The position numbers and the translations under genes were made by a program. DNA of 38,426 bases from Oscillospiraceae bacterium (GTDB taxonomy: Bacteria; Bacillota; Clostridia; Oscillospirales; Oscillospiraceae): positions 1 to 38,426 of the forward strand of contig JAILNC010000076.1 in assembly GCA_024691985.1 (NCBI GenBank). The letters run 5' to 3'. Positions 29,787 through 37,568 of this stretch are shown in pieces. Below the pieces are notes generated by a model. It made no database searches, had not been told where the DNA came from, and saw only the letters and a program-made list of their open reading frames with translations. How positions within the stretch are numbered: the stretch's first letter is position 1; each line of letters opens with the position of its first letter.

Positions 29787-30971
29787 TCAATAGGTAAATT
29801 TCAGATAGACGACGTAATCGGGCCGGAGCTCGCTTATATAGCTCTCAAGATCAATGGGGGCGCCCGCAGGATAGGAGCCCTCTCTGTCGTCAACGACATG
29901 GAGCTCTCCGGCTGCAAGCGCAAGGAAGGGCGTGACCACACAGCCGGCCGAGTCCCGCACGATCAGGATCTTCGCGCCGTCCGGATGGAGAAGATTATCA
30001 ATGCGCTGGAGCCGAAAATCCCCGCCGCTGTATACCACATAGGTATTTGCCTCGTAATAGTCCTTTCGGAGATAGACGGAGTCAAGCAGCGAATCCTCAA
30101 ACTCTCCGCGCCTGGGCGGCTGCCCCGCGACCTCCGCCTGAAAATCCGTGGGGAAGAGAGGCGTGATCAGATCAAAATCATCGGCGCCGTACTGCGTGAA
30201 GAGCAAGCCGGTCTTTTTGCCGTAAGAGCCGAGAAAGTGATCCTTGTAGGTCTGTACCCGGAACTGCGCCGGGTCGAGATCCTTTTCGGGATATACAAAT
30301 CCATACCGTTCGCTCAATTCCCCGCAGATCGTGCGCGCCGCGAGAAGACCTGCCGCGGGCCGCCAGTGATGATCCGTGTAAAAGAAAAGCTCGCCGACCG
30401 AAAGGCCCTGCTCCTCAAACAGGGAGCGAAAGTCGAGATACGGGATCCCCCGCTTCACGGTCTCGGCCAGGATCAGGTCGTAGTTGACCCCGTTGGCGTT
30501 TATCACATTGGGGGTCGCCGTCTCATACACTGGCTTCGTGGGGACAAGACAGCAGAGAAAGCCCGCGCCGTTCTGCTCTGCCAGTCTCTCAAGGGCTTCG
30601 ATGGGCGCAAGGCGGGAAGCGACCGTCTCTTCGTCGTATTCGCTTCGCAGATCGCCTAGAAGGTTGCCGGAATCCGCCTTGACGACAGTTGTATCCGTCG
30701 TGACGACGATGCGCGTCCCCAAGAGGTTTTCCCGCAAAGAATTGAGCGAGACCAGCGAAAAGCGATATTGCAGCTTGTTCTGCAGGATCGACTCGACAGC
30801 TTCCCGGTAATCCGCAAGACCGTATTCGCCGCGCGGGAGCATCCCGACCTTGTATTTGAGCAGGGTGCCGGTTTCCTCCGCCAGCGCGGAGAAGGCGTTC
30901 CCCCACAAAAGAACGGCGGTGAAGAGCACAGCCGACAAAAACAGGAGAACATCCATTTTTGCTCTCTTCAT
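29787..30971 (-). CDS. DHHW family SGNH-like protein, polysaccharide acetylation partner
   Basis: 394 residues: an N-terminal membrane anchor (about 8-30) and an extracellular domain with the hallmark DHHW at 200-203 (FFYTDHHWRPAAG) and a probable nucleophile S341 in LIVRDSAGC, as in AlgJ/AlgX-type acetyltransferases. It follows an MBOAT gene directly, so the two should form one O-acetylation module. I choose the ATG at 30971 since AGGTG precedes it, overlapping the MBOAT stop codon; a GTG at 30980 is possible. Base composition is lower in GC than the neighbours (31/60 in one line counted, against 44/60 in the GT-C gene), which suggests acquisition from elsewhere. Confidence 0.85.
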   Translation of the reverse strand: MKRAKMDVLLFLSAVLFTAVLLWGNAFSALAEETGTLLKYKVGMLPRGEYGLADYREAVESILQNKLQYRFSLVSLNSLRENLLGTRIVVTTDTTVVKADSGNLLGDLRSEYDEETVASRLAPIEALERLAEQNGAGFLCCLVPTKPVYETATPNVINANGVNYDLILAETVKRGIPYLDFRSLFEEQGLSVGELFFYTDHHWRPAAGLLAARTICGELSERYGFVYPEKDLDPAQFRVQTYKDHFLGSYGKKTGLLFTQYGADDFDLITPLFPTDFQAEVAGQPPRRGEFEDSLLDSVYLRKDYYEANTYVVYSGGDFRLQRIDNLLHPDGAKILIVRDSAGCVVTPFLALAAGELHVVDDREGSYPAGAPIDLESYISELRPDYVVYLKFTY

Positions 30972-30980
30972 ATCGTTCAC

Positions 30981-32399
30981 CTAAAAGTTGAAATAGATAA
31001 ACGGGTTGTACGCATTGCTCACAAGGCTCGCCACGGAGAGGACGAAGAGACCGAACAGAAGACCGGCGCGCGCAAAAGCGTAAACGGCGCTGCCCGCACA
31101 GCGCTCTCCGATCCGCTTGAAAAGCGGTGTGGACAGCAGGCAGCCGATGATCATAAGCCGCACGTTCTGCGCAAAATAACCCGTGAACATCCCGTCGGAA
31201 AAGGCGTTGCCGTTCAGTGCGAACATGGAGCGGAGCATACAGGCTGCGGCGCCGATGGAATCCGAGCGGAAAATGACATGGCCGAGAATGACAAAGAACA
31301 TGGTATATGCCCACCTGAGCGCCCGCAGCGAATCCTTCCGCTTCTTGTCAAAACCCGTAAAACGCTCAAAAACGAGCAGCACGAAATACAGGAGGCCCCA
31401 TACGATGTAGGTGTAGTTCGCGCCGTGCCACAGACCCGTCAATACCCAGACGATGAAGAGGTTCAGCAGCAGCCGCTTTCTGCTTACCCTGCTCCCGCCC
31501 AGAGGGATAAAGACGTAATCCCGAAACCAGGTCCCGAGCGACATGTGCCATCTGCGCCAGAACTCGGAAATGGAGGTGGAGATATAGGGATAGTTGAAGT
31601 TCTCAAGAAAGTGAAAGCCGAACATCCTGCCGAGACCGATCGCCATGTCGCTGTAGCCGCTGAAATCGAAGAAAAGCTGCAGCGCATACGCCGCGGCGCC
31701 GAGCCAGCTGAACAGCACCGAGAGCGGCGCGCCGTCAGCCGCCGCGCCGAAAACAGTATCGGCAAGGATGGCGAGCTTGTTGGCCAGGAGGACTTTTTTC
31801 GCGAGCCCCTCGACGAAACGGGAAAAGCCGGAGAAAAAATCTTCCGCGCTCTCCCGCCGCCCCTGTATCTCCGCCGCGACCGTTTCGTAGCGGACGATGG
31901 GCCCGGCGATCAACTGGGGGAAGAACGATATGTACAGTCCGACGGAAAGGATGTTTTTCTGCGCCTCGCCCTTTCCTCTGTAGATGTCGACGACATAGGA
32001 GATGGCCTGGAAGGTAAAGAAGGAGATCCCGATCGGCAGCGCGAGGGCCGGAAGGGAGAGCTCGCATCCGGACAAGCGTGTGAAAACGCGGCCCATGAAG
32101 CCGAGATATTTATACACAAAGAGGAAGGAGAGGTTAAAAATCACATCCAGCGCGACAAGGAAGCGGGCGAGGCGCGTTCGCCTGCCGAAGCGGACGATTG
32201 CCAGCCCCGCCATCCAGTTGACCGCGATCGAGAGCATCAGGACCAGGACGAAGCGCGGTTCGCCCCATGCGTAGAAGAAAAGACTTGCGAGAAAGAGGAA
32301 GACGTTCTGCAGCGGTCGGTTCTTTCTGAGCAGCAGGTAATAGACCGCAAGAACAACGGGAAGAAAGAAGAACAAAAACGGAAGGCTGGAAAACAGCAT
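30981..32399 (-). CDS. MBOAT family O-acyltransferase (AlgI-like), second copy
   Basis: 472 residues from the ATG at 32399, which has GGAGG 8 nt upstream. Landmarks: PIGISFFTFQAISYVVDIYRG (122-142), FFPQLIAGPIVRYE, DFSGYSDMAIG (245-255), FWRRWHMSLG (H285) and TGLWHGANYTY (H325). It has the same role as the MBOAT at 4987-6429 but is only distantly similar. Here the MBOAT gene comes before its SGNH partner, whereas in the first module the order is reversed. No clear promoter is visible in the 122 nt before it. GC content is low for the window (32/60 in one line counted). Confidence 0.92.
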   Translation of the reverse strand: MLFSSLPFLFFFLPVVLAVYYLLLRKNRPLQNVFLFLASLFFYAWGEPRFVLVLMLSIAVNWMAGLAIVRFGRRTRLARFLVALDVIFNLSFLFVYKYLGFMGRVFTRLSGCELSLPALALPIGISFFTFQAISYVVDIYRGKGEAQKNILSVGLYISFFPQLIAGPIVRYETVAAEIQGRRESAEDFFSGFSRFVEGLAKKVLLANKLAILADTVFGAAADGAPLSVLFSWLGAAAYALQLFFDFSGYSDMAIGLGRMFGFHFLENFNYPYISTSISEFWRRWHMSLGTWFRDYVFIPLGGSRVSRKRLLLNLFIVWVLTGLWHGANYTYIVWGLLYFVLLVFERFTGFDKKRKDSLRALRWAYTMFFVILGHVIFRSDSIGAAACMLRSMFALNGNAFSDGMFTGYFAQNVRLMIIGCLLSTPLFKRIGERCAGSAVYAFARAGLLFGLFVLSVASLVSNAYNPFIYFNF

Positions 32400-32521
32400 A
32401 CGAAAATCCTCCGGGGAATGATCGGACACGACGCGCTATTTGATCACGCAAAGGCTGATGGATCAGCTGTGCCATTGAGCTGAACGGCTGGAGGGCGAAG
32501 CGCTTTCCCCGCCCGTGCGTC

Positions 32522-32926
32522 TTATTCCTCTCTGGCCTCGCGCTCGTCCCGGGAGACGACGGCGTCGAAGTCGCCGCCCTCGTCGGCCGCGCCCTGCGCC
32601 GTATCGAGTGCCTGCGCCTTGAGCGCTTCGATCTCGCGCTCGCGCTCGCGGATACCCTCCGTGAGCCTCGCCGCCTGCTCGAACAGCGGGGCGAAGAAGC
32701 CCTCGGGACTGTCCTTCGCCTGCTCGTAGTAGAGCCTGCCGATCTCGGCGTAAACGCGCTTGAGCTCCTCGAGGTCGCGGTTGGTGTCGAGGCTCAGCTT
32801 CGTGAGCTGGCCGAAGGCCTTCGCGCGCCCGGCGCCTCTGGCGTAGACGCCCGCGACGCCGCTGGAATCGGCGGCGTCCTTCACCTTCCCGGCGAGCTTG
32901 TTGAACATGTCCTTGTAATCAGCCAT
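32522..32926 (-). CDS. Hypothetical coiled-coil protein (134 aa)
   Basis: 134 residues, charged and helical. It begins MADYKDMFNKLAGKVKDAAD, continues with an Arg/Ala-rich part (ARGAGRAKAFGQLTKL) and a helix LKRVYAEIGRLYYEQ, then a heptad-like region at 85-115, and ends in an acidic tail. Small proteins of this kind are common and uncharacterised in Oscillospiraceae. It has no signal peptide or membrane segment. It overlaps lgt by 8 nt and is the last gene of the ymfF-ymfH-lgt operon. GGAG lies 6 nt before the ATG at 32926. Confidence 0.75.
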   Translation of the reverse strand: MADYKDMFNKLAGKVKDAADSSGVAGVYARGAGRAKAFGQLTKLSLDTNRDLEELKRVYAEIGRLYYEQAKDSPEGFFAPLFEQAARLTEGIREREREIEALKAQALDTAQGAADEGGDFDAVVSRDEREAREE

Positions 32927-33887
32927 CATAATCTCCTTCCTTATTGGCTCCCTCTCCGGGGGAGCTGTCCGGCCCTTGGCCGGACTGAGGGGGTTCCTGC
33001 TCTTCCTTCTCCTCCGGCGGCAGGATGACCGCGGGGGCGTTGACGCGGTTGACGTAGAGGTCCTCTTCCCGGTATCCCTGTTTCCTCTTCCACAGCAGGA
33101 TCGCCGCGGCAAAGATCACCAGCACGAGGCTGAGCGCCTGCGACACGCGGATGCCGGTCGAGCCGATGTACAGGCTGTCGGTGCGCAGCCCCTCGATCCA
33201 GAAGCGGCCGATGCCGTAGAGCAGGAAGTACAGCGTGAGGCACTGGCCGTCGAAGCGGAGCTTGCCCTTCTTCTCGAACCACAGCAGGAAGGCCAGCACA
33301 CCGACGTTCCAGAGGCTCTCGTACAAAAAAGTCGGGTGGACGTAGACGGTCGTGCCGTCGGGGGCGGTCAGGCCCATGCGGCAGAAGATATCGGTCTCGG
33401 CGCCGAAGGCCTCGCGGTTCATGAAGTTGCCCCAGCGCCCGATGATCTGCCCGACCAGCAGCCCGTAGGTGAGGTCGTCGAGCATGGCGAAGAAGGGGAT
33501 CTTTTTCCGCCGGCACACGAGGGCGACCGCGAGGATGCCGGCGATCACGCCGCCGTAAATGGCGAGGCCGCCGTTCCACACGGCGAAGAACTCGTCAAGG
33601 TGGTCCAGATAGTAGTCCAGCCGGAACGCGACGTAGTACAGCCGCGCGCCGAGGATGGAGCAGGGGATCACCCACAGCACCGCGTCGTAGACGTTGTCCT
33701 CCGTCAGTCCGAAGCGTTTGGCGCGCTTGGCGCACAGCAGGATGCCCAGCAGAAAGCCGATGCCGATGAGCACGCCGTAGAAGTAGACGGGCCGCCCGAA
33801 GACGGTGAAGTAGGCGGGGGGATTGATCTCGAGTCCGCCGAGCATCGGGAAGGAGATCACGGACTCGCGCTGTATGGTTTCAAGCAT
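32919..33887 (-). CDS. lgt: Prolipoprotein diacylglyceryl transferase
   Basis: 322 residues, seven membrane helices. The Lgt signature GRWGNFMNREAFG is at 150-162, with the essential Arg at 151, and GGLAIYGG is at 106-113. Lgt adds diacylglycerol to the lipobox Cys of prelipoproteins; a lipoprotein with a good lipobox is encoded nearby at 36800. It starts 4 nt after the ymfH stop. The last 25 or so residues (from about EPPQSGQGPDSSPGEG) are outside the family's usual end and are encoded by a dispersed repeat at 32944-32997, so the C-terminus seems to have been rewritten by a repeat insertion. Confidence 0.96.
   Translation of the reverse strand: MLETIQRESVISFPMLGGLEINPPAYFTVFGRPVYFYGVLIGIGFLLGILLCAKRAKRFGLTEDNVYDAVLWVIPCSILGARLYYVAFRLDYYLDHLDEFFAVWNGGLAIYGGVIAGILAVALVCRRKKIPFFAMLDDLTYGLLVGQIIGRWGNFMNREAFGAETDIFCRMGLTAPDGTTVYVHPTFLYESLWNVGVLAFLLWFEKKGKLRFDGQCLTLYFLLYGIGRFWIEGLRTDSLYIGSTGIRVSQALSLVLVIFAAAILLWKRKQGYREEDLYVNRVNAPAVILPPEEKEEQEPPQSGQGPDSSPGEGANKEGDYDG
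32944..32997. repeat. Dispersed repeat inside the 3' end of lgt
   Basis: On the plus strand it reads TTGGCTCCCTCTCCGGGGGA, then a GTCCGGCC/GGCCGGAC hairpin, then CTGAGGGGGTT. This type is normally found between genes in Clostridia. Here it is read as part of the lgt coding sequence. Confidence 0.7.
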
Positions 33888-33891
33888 GGCC

Positions 33892-35175
33892 TCACACCTG
33901 CGCTTTCTTCGGGGCGATGACGGACAGGGCCATGCGCTCGGGCCGCAGATGTTCCTCGACGAAGCGGCGGCAGTCCTCGGCGGAGACTTCCTCCAGCAGC
34001 GGGCAGGCGTCGAGCGCGCAGTAGCCGTCGAACACGCCCTCGGCGAGGGACACGCACACGTTGTCGAAGTCCTCGAGCCCCCGCAGCCGCGCGCCGAGGG
34101 AGGCGCGCTTCGCGCGCTCGAAGAAGGCGGGCTCGAAGCCCTTCGCGGCGATATCGGCGCAGGCCTTTTGAAATTCCCCGAGCACCTTCTCCGGCTCGCG
34201 GCTCTCGCCGCCGACGATGACGGTCAGGGTCCCGGCCGAGGGGTCGACCTCGAAATCGAAGTCCGCGGTCAGCAGACCCTCGGCGTACAGGCGCGTGAAG
34301 AAGGGGGAGGAGGCGCCGCAGAGCATGCGCAGCGCGAGCGCCGCCGTCAGCTGCAGCCGCAGCGACTCCTCGCCGCGCAGGTCGCCGGGCAGCTTGAGCC
34401 CGATCAAAAACTGCGGCGCGGAGACCGGCATCTCCTCACAGCGGAAGGTCCCGGCGGGCAGCAGCGACTCCGGCGCGCCGAAGTCCGCCGCGGGGACCGG
34501 GGCGCAGTCCTTCGGCAGGACCTCTTCGGCGATGCGGGCGATCCCGTCGGGGTCGACGTCGCCCTCCACGCACAGCGCCATGTTCGACGGTGCGTAGAAG
34601 ACCCGGTGGCAGTCGTAGAGCGTCTCGGCCGTGATCTCGGCGATGCTCTCCACGGTCCCGGCCACGCGGTCGCGGATGGGGTGATGCTCGTAGAGCAGCT
34701 TTAACAGATTGTAGTATACGGCGAGGCCGGGGTTGTCCTCGCCCATGCGGATTTCCTGGCCGATGATGCCCAGTTCCTTCCGCACCGTCTCGGCGGTGAA
34801 GTAGGGGGTGGACACGAAGTGCAGCAGCATGCGCAGGTTTTCCTCAAAGCCCTCGGTGCACTGGAAGTAGTAGCAGGTCATGCCCGAGGAGGTGAAGGCG
34901 TTGGGGTCGGCGCCGTTGGCCGACAGGATATTCAGCGCGCTGTCGCCGTTCGGCAGGTCGAACATCTTGTGCTCGAGATAGTGGGCCACGCCCGCCGGGG
35001 TGTCGACGGTTTTCCCGTCGACCGCAAAGCGGCGGCAGGCGCCGCCGTAGTTCGCGGCAAAGGCCGCGTAAAAGGTGGAAAATTCCTTCTTGGGGATCAC
35101 GCGCACTTCCAGCCCGTTGGCAAGCCTCGTGCCGTACAGGGTCTCGCCGATCCCCGGATATTCAAGCTTCTTCAT
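33892..35175 (-). CDS. ymfH: M16 family metallopeptidase, EF-P 5-aminopentanol modification-associated protein YfmH (YmfH)
   Basis: 427 residues. The zinc motif HxxEH is at 65-69 (VAHYLEHKMFD), with the third ligand probably E141 in GIIGQEIRMGED. The C-terminal half is the second M16 domain (GEGDVDPDGI-like substrate wall region, EMPVSAPQFLIGLKLPG). It forms a pair with YmfF, the inactive partner; the pair is linked to EF-P modification in Bacillus subtilis through its neighbour YmfI, but its own substrate is not established. I start it at the ATG at 35175, overlapping the ymfF end by 14 nt; a longer reading frame extends into ymfF but has no homology there. Confidence 0.9.
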   Translation of the reverse strand: MKKLEYPGIGETLYGTRLANGLEVRVIPKKEFSTFYAAFAANYGGACRRFAVDGKTVDTPAGVAHYLEHKMFDLPNGDSALNILSANGADPNAFTSSGMTCYYFQCTEGFEENLRMLLHFVSTPYFTAETVRKELGIIGQEIRMGEDNPGLAVYYNLLKLLYEHHPIRDRVAGTVESIAEITAETLYDCHRVFYAPSNMALCVEGDVDPDGIARIAEEVLPKDCAPVPAADFGAPESLLPAGTFRCEEMPVSAPQFLIGLKLPGDLRGEESLRLQLTAALALRMLCGASSPFFTRLYAEGLLTADFDFEVDPSAGTLTVIVGGESREPEKVLGEFQKACADIAAKGFEPAFFERAKRASLGARLRGLEDFDNVCVSLAEGVFDGYCALDACPLLEEVSAEDCRRFVEEHLRPERMALSVIAPKKAQV

Positions 35176-36481
35176 CGGCCTCGTCCTCTCCGTCGGATTT
35201 GTCCGTCTCCTCGCCGCGCAGGAAGTAGACCAGATCGCAGACCACGCTCTTCGCGACGGCGACGACCTGCTCTCGGGTGACCTCCTCCACAAGCCCGGCC
35301 AGCTCCGCCGGGCCGTAGTCGAGCCCGTCGAGCGCCTGGGCCAGCCAGAAGCCCTCCAGCTCGCCCGGGCTGTCGAGCAGCGCGCGCAGATCGGAGGCCA
35401 CGCCCCGCTTCGCCCAGTCCAGCTCCTCGTCGCTGACCTCGCCTTTGCGGATCGCCTCGAGCTGGGCGAGGATCTCGTCTCTCGCGGGCGCGAAGTTTTC
35501 AAAGGCCACGCCCGAGGACACCGCCATCAGACCCTTGCGCAGGATGAGGGCGGAGCTCGCGTAGTAGCAGAGGGAGAGCTTCTCCCGCACGTTCAGGAAC
35601 AGCTTGGAGGTCGGGCCGCCGCCGAACACGGCGTTGAAGACGTAGAGCGCGGGGATGTCGGGCTCCTCCATGCACTCGCCGAGACGGAAGCCCATCACGA
35701 GATTGCCCTGCGTCACGGCCATGCGCTCCTCGACGTAGCGGGGCTGCTCCTCCAGCGCGTTCATGCGCAGGTCGGTGCCGATGTCCCAGTCGAGCTCGCC
35801 GCGCGGCATGCCGGAGAAGGCGTCGCGCAGGGCCCGGGTGACGGCGCGGGCGGAGGCCTGCCCGCAGTAGAAGATCTCCACCGGGCTCGAGCGCAGCAGC
35901 TCGCGGTAGCGGCGGGTCAGTTTTTTATAGTGGATGGCCTCGCAGCTCGCCTCGTCCCCGTAGCGGGAGACGGCGTAGTCCTCGCAGCAGCACATCTCCT
36001 CCAGGCAGCGCTGCAGGGCGTAGCTGCGCTTGTTGTTGACGCGGCTGCGGATGAGGTCGAGCTGCTTTTCCTTCTCGCTGTCGACATACTGGGGCAGCAG
36101 CAGGCCGCCGCGGGTGTTCGGCGCGAGCAGCAGCTCCGCCAGCAGCGCGCTGACGGGGCCGAGCAGGTCCTCGCCGCCGGGCAGATAGGCGCTCTCGGCG
36201 AAGCTTGCGAAGAAGCCGACGCAGTGGATCTCGCCGACGCGCCGGACGACGGGCTCGATGGCGGCGCCGTAGAGCTCGTCCAGCCGCTTCGCGAGCTGCT
36301 CCATATCGCCGTAGCGGGCGGTGCCGCGCCGCAGCACCGCGGGGATGAGCGCGTTCATCGCGGCGGTCTCGCGCTTGAGCTGGCTCAGCAGCGTGACCGA
36401 CAGGCAGGCGGTCTTGAATTTGCCGCACTGCAGATGGCTGAGAAACACGCCGGGCATGAGCTCGCTTCTGGTATACTCCAT
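35162..36481 (-). CDS. ymfF: M16 family protein without zinc motif, EF-P 5-aminopentanol modification-associated protein YfmF (YmfF)
   Basis: 439 residues of the M16 fold. It has LLSQLKRETAAMNALIPAVLRRG, then LAKRLDELYGAAIEPVVRRVG where an active enzyme would carry HxxEH, so it is the non-catalytic subunit. The second domain has QGNLVMGFRLGE and FGGGPTSKLFLNVREKLSLCYYASS, typical of substrate-binding M16 subunits. Together with YmfH it should form a closed two-subunit protease. The ATG at 36481 has GGAGG 8 nt upstream; an in-frame GTG at 36490 is too close to that site. The C-terminal tail is strongly acidic. It is first in the operon with ymfH and lgt. Confidence 0.9.
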   Translation of the reverse strand: MEYTRSELMPGVFLSHLQCGKFKTACLSVTLLSQLKRETAAMNALIPAVLRRGTARYGDMEQLAKRLDELYGAAIEPVVRRVGEIHCVGFFASFAESAYLPGGEDLLGPVSALLAELLLAPNTRGGLLLPQYVDSEKEKQLDLIRSRVNNKRSYALQRCLEEMCCCEDYAVSRYGDEASCEAIHYKKLTRRYRELLRSSPVEIFYCGQASARAVTRALRDAFSGMPRGELDWDIGTDLRMNALEEQPRYVEERMAVTQGNLVMGFRLGECMEEPDIPALYVFNAVFGGGPTSKLFLNVREKLSLCYYASSALILRKGLMAVSSGVAFENFAPARDEILAQLEAIRKGEVSDEELDWAKRGVASDLRALLDSPGELEGFWLAQALDGLDYGPAELAGLVEEVTREQVVAVAKSVVCDLVYFLRGEETDKSDGEDEADEEA

Positions 36482-36799
36482 CCTCCGCACCTCCGATGAT
36501 CATTCAGATATACTATTCTATCATATCCCGCCGAAAAATGGTAGAGCGAATTCGCGGCCCGGCGGGGTCGCGTGCGGCGCCAATGCCGTTTAGTATGCCC
36601 CCCGGCGGGGGCCTTATGCGCCCCGCGCAAAAACTGCTTTCTTTGTTGGAAAAAAGCTTGTATTTTTTCCGCCGATAAGATAGAATATACGCGGACGAAG
36701 ATCGGCACGTCGGTTTTGCCGGCGGAAAGAGGAAAACCGGGCGGGCGCAGCCCTGATTCTTGACTCGAAGAACAATGCGCCGAAGAGAAAGGAGAAAAA
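36482..36799. other. Divergent intergenic region between ymfF and the Sel1 lipoprotein gene
   Basis: 318 nt with no gene. On the minus side TAGAAT and TAGTAT boxes lie 35-50 nt before ymfF, but no good -35 box goes with them. A GCCCCC/GGGGGC hairpin lies near 36597-36612. The plus side holds a candidate promoter at 36658-36686. The 113-nt leader behind it has two weak inverted repeats (CGGTTTT/AAAACCG and TTCTT/AAGAA). No riboswitch or T-box pattern is recognisable. Confidence 0.5.
36658..36686 (+). promoter_or_regulatory. Candidate promoter of the Sel1 lipoprotein gene
   Basis: TTGTAT and TAGAAT (5/6) are separated by 17 nt, leaving a leader of about 113 nt. Confidence 0.55.
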
Positions 36800-37378
36800 A
36801 TGAAAAAAAGCATTGCACTTGTTCTGGCATTTTTGATGCTTCTCTCCCTGTGCGCCTGCGGAAAGAGCAAGGCTGTGGAGCCCGCGCCCGAACCCGCCCC
36901 GGCGGCGACGGAGAAGCCCGCGCCGACCGAAGCGCCGGAGGTCACCGACCCGGCCGAGATGTTCAGGCTTGCCGTGCAGTACCTGAAGGCGAAGGATTAC
37001 GACAACGCGCTTGTCTGGCTCACCAAGGCGGCTGAGGCCGGGAACGTGGACGCGATGTTCAACCTCGGCGTGCTCTACTACAAGGGCGAGGGCGTGAAGC
37101 AGGACTTTGCCGCTGCGCTGGATTGGTTCACCAAGGCCGCCGACAAGGGCGACGGTGACTCCATGTTCAACGTCGGACGTATGTACTCCAACGGCGAGGG
37201 CGTGGATCAGGACTATGAGAAGGCTCTGGACTGGTACACCAAGGCTGCCGACAAGGGCGTCGGCGAGGCCATGAACAACATCAGCTACCTGTACGCCAAC
37301 GGCTACGGCGTGGAGAAGGACAACGCCAAGGCCGAGGATTGGCTCGCCAAGGCAGAGGCCGCCGGCTACAAGGGCTGA
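36800..37378 (+). CDS. Sel1-repeat lipoprotein
   Basis: 192 residues. A type II signal peptide ends in the lipobox L17-C18-A19-C20, so C20 is the lipidated residue. A Pro/Ala/Glu linker follows (about 25-50), then three to four Sel1-like repeats (for example ALVWLTKAAEAGNVDAMFNLG and its later versions ending GDSMFNVGRMY and GEAMNNISYLY). Sel1 repeats form helical scaffolds for protein binding; the partner is unknown. AAAGGAG lies 6 nt before the ATG. The lgt gene, whose product would lipidate it, is in the divergent operon. Confidence 0.93.
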   Translation: MKKSIALVLAFLMLLSLCACGKSKAVEPAPEPAPAATEKPAPTEAPEVTDPAEMFRLAVQYLKAKDYDNALVWLTKAAEAGNVDAMFNLGVLYYKGEGVKQDFAAALDWFTKAADKGDGDSMFNVGRMYSNGEGVDQDYEKALDWYTKAADKGVGEAMNNISYLYANGYGVEKDNAKAEDWLAKAEAAGYKG

Positions 37379-37404
37379 TCCCCAACATAAGAAAACCGAA
37401 CACC

Positions 37405-37439
37405 AAAAGCGGCGGGGGCCATCCCCCGCCGCTTTTTTT
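37405..37439 (+). terminator. Terminator of the Sel1 lipoprotein gene
   Basis: The stem GCGGCGGGGG/CCCCCGCCGC with a CCAT loop is flanked by AAAA and a seven-T run. It begins 27 nt after the stop codon. Confidence 0.93.
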
Positions 37440-37460
37440 CGCCTTTGGCTTCCCCCGCTG

Positions 37461-37503
37461 CCTTCCCCTTCGAGGGGAAGGTGCCCCGAAAGGACGGATG
37501 AGG
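37461..37503. repeat. Dispersed repeat (CTTCCCCTTCGAGGGGAAGGTG...GGATGAGG type)
   Basis: The stem CTTCCCC/GGGGAAG is followed by GTGCCCCGAAAGGACGGATGAGG. The layout is that of a common clostridial intergenic repeat. It lies between the convergent lipoprotein and GH94 genes. Confidence 0.55.
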
Positions 37504-37568
37504 TATCACATCCCCGTCTCCGGTATGCAAACCATGGCCTGCGCAATGCGCCCCCGTCTCCATCCCCC

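Noticed and set aside
28299-30659. Plus-strand reading frame of 786 codons across the GT-C and DHHW genes
   Set aside because: It crosses a terminator, a promoter and two unrelated genes on the other strand and shows no domain.
30768-32483. Plus-strand reading frame of 571 codons opposite the second MBOAT gene
   Set aside because: Highly charged antisense composition with no hydrophobic core; the minus-strand MBOAT motifs are unambiguous.
32400-32521. Promoter for the MBOAT/DHHW pair
   Set aside because: No acceptable -10/-35 pair on the minus strand; transcription may read through from the lgt operon.
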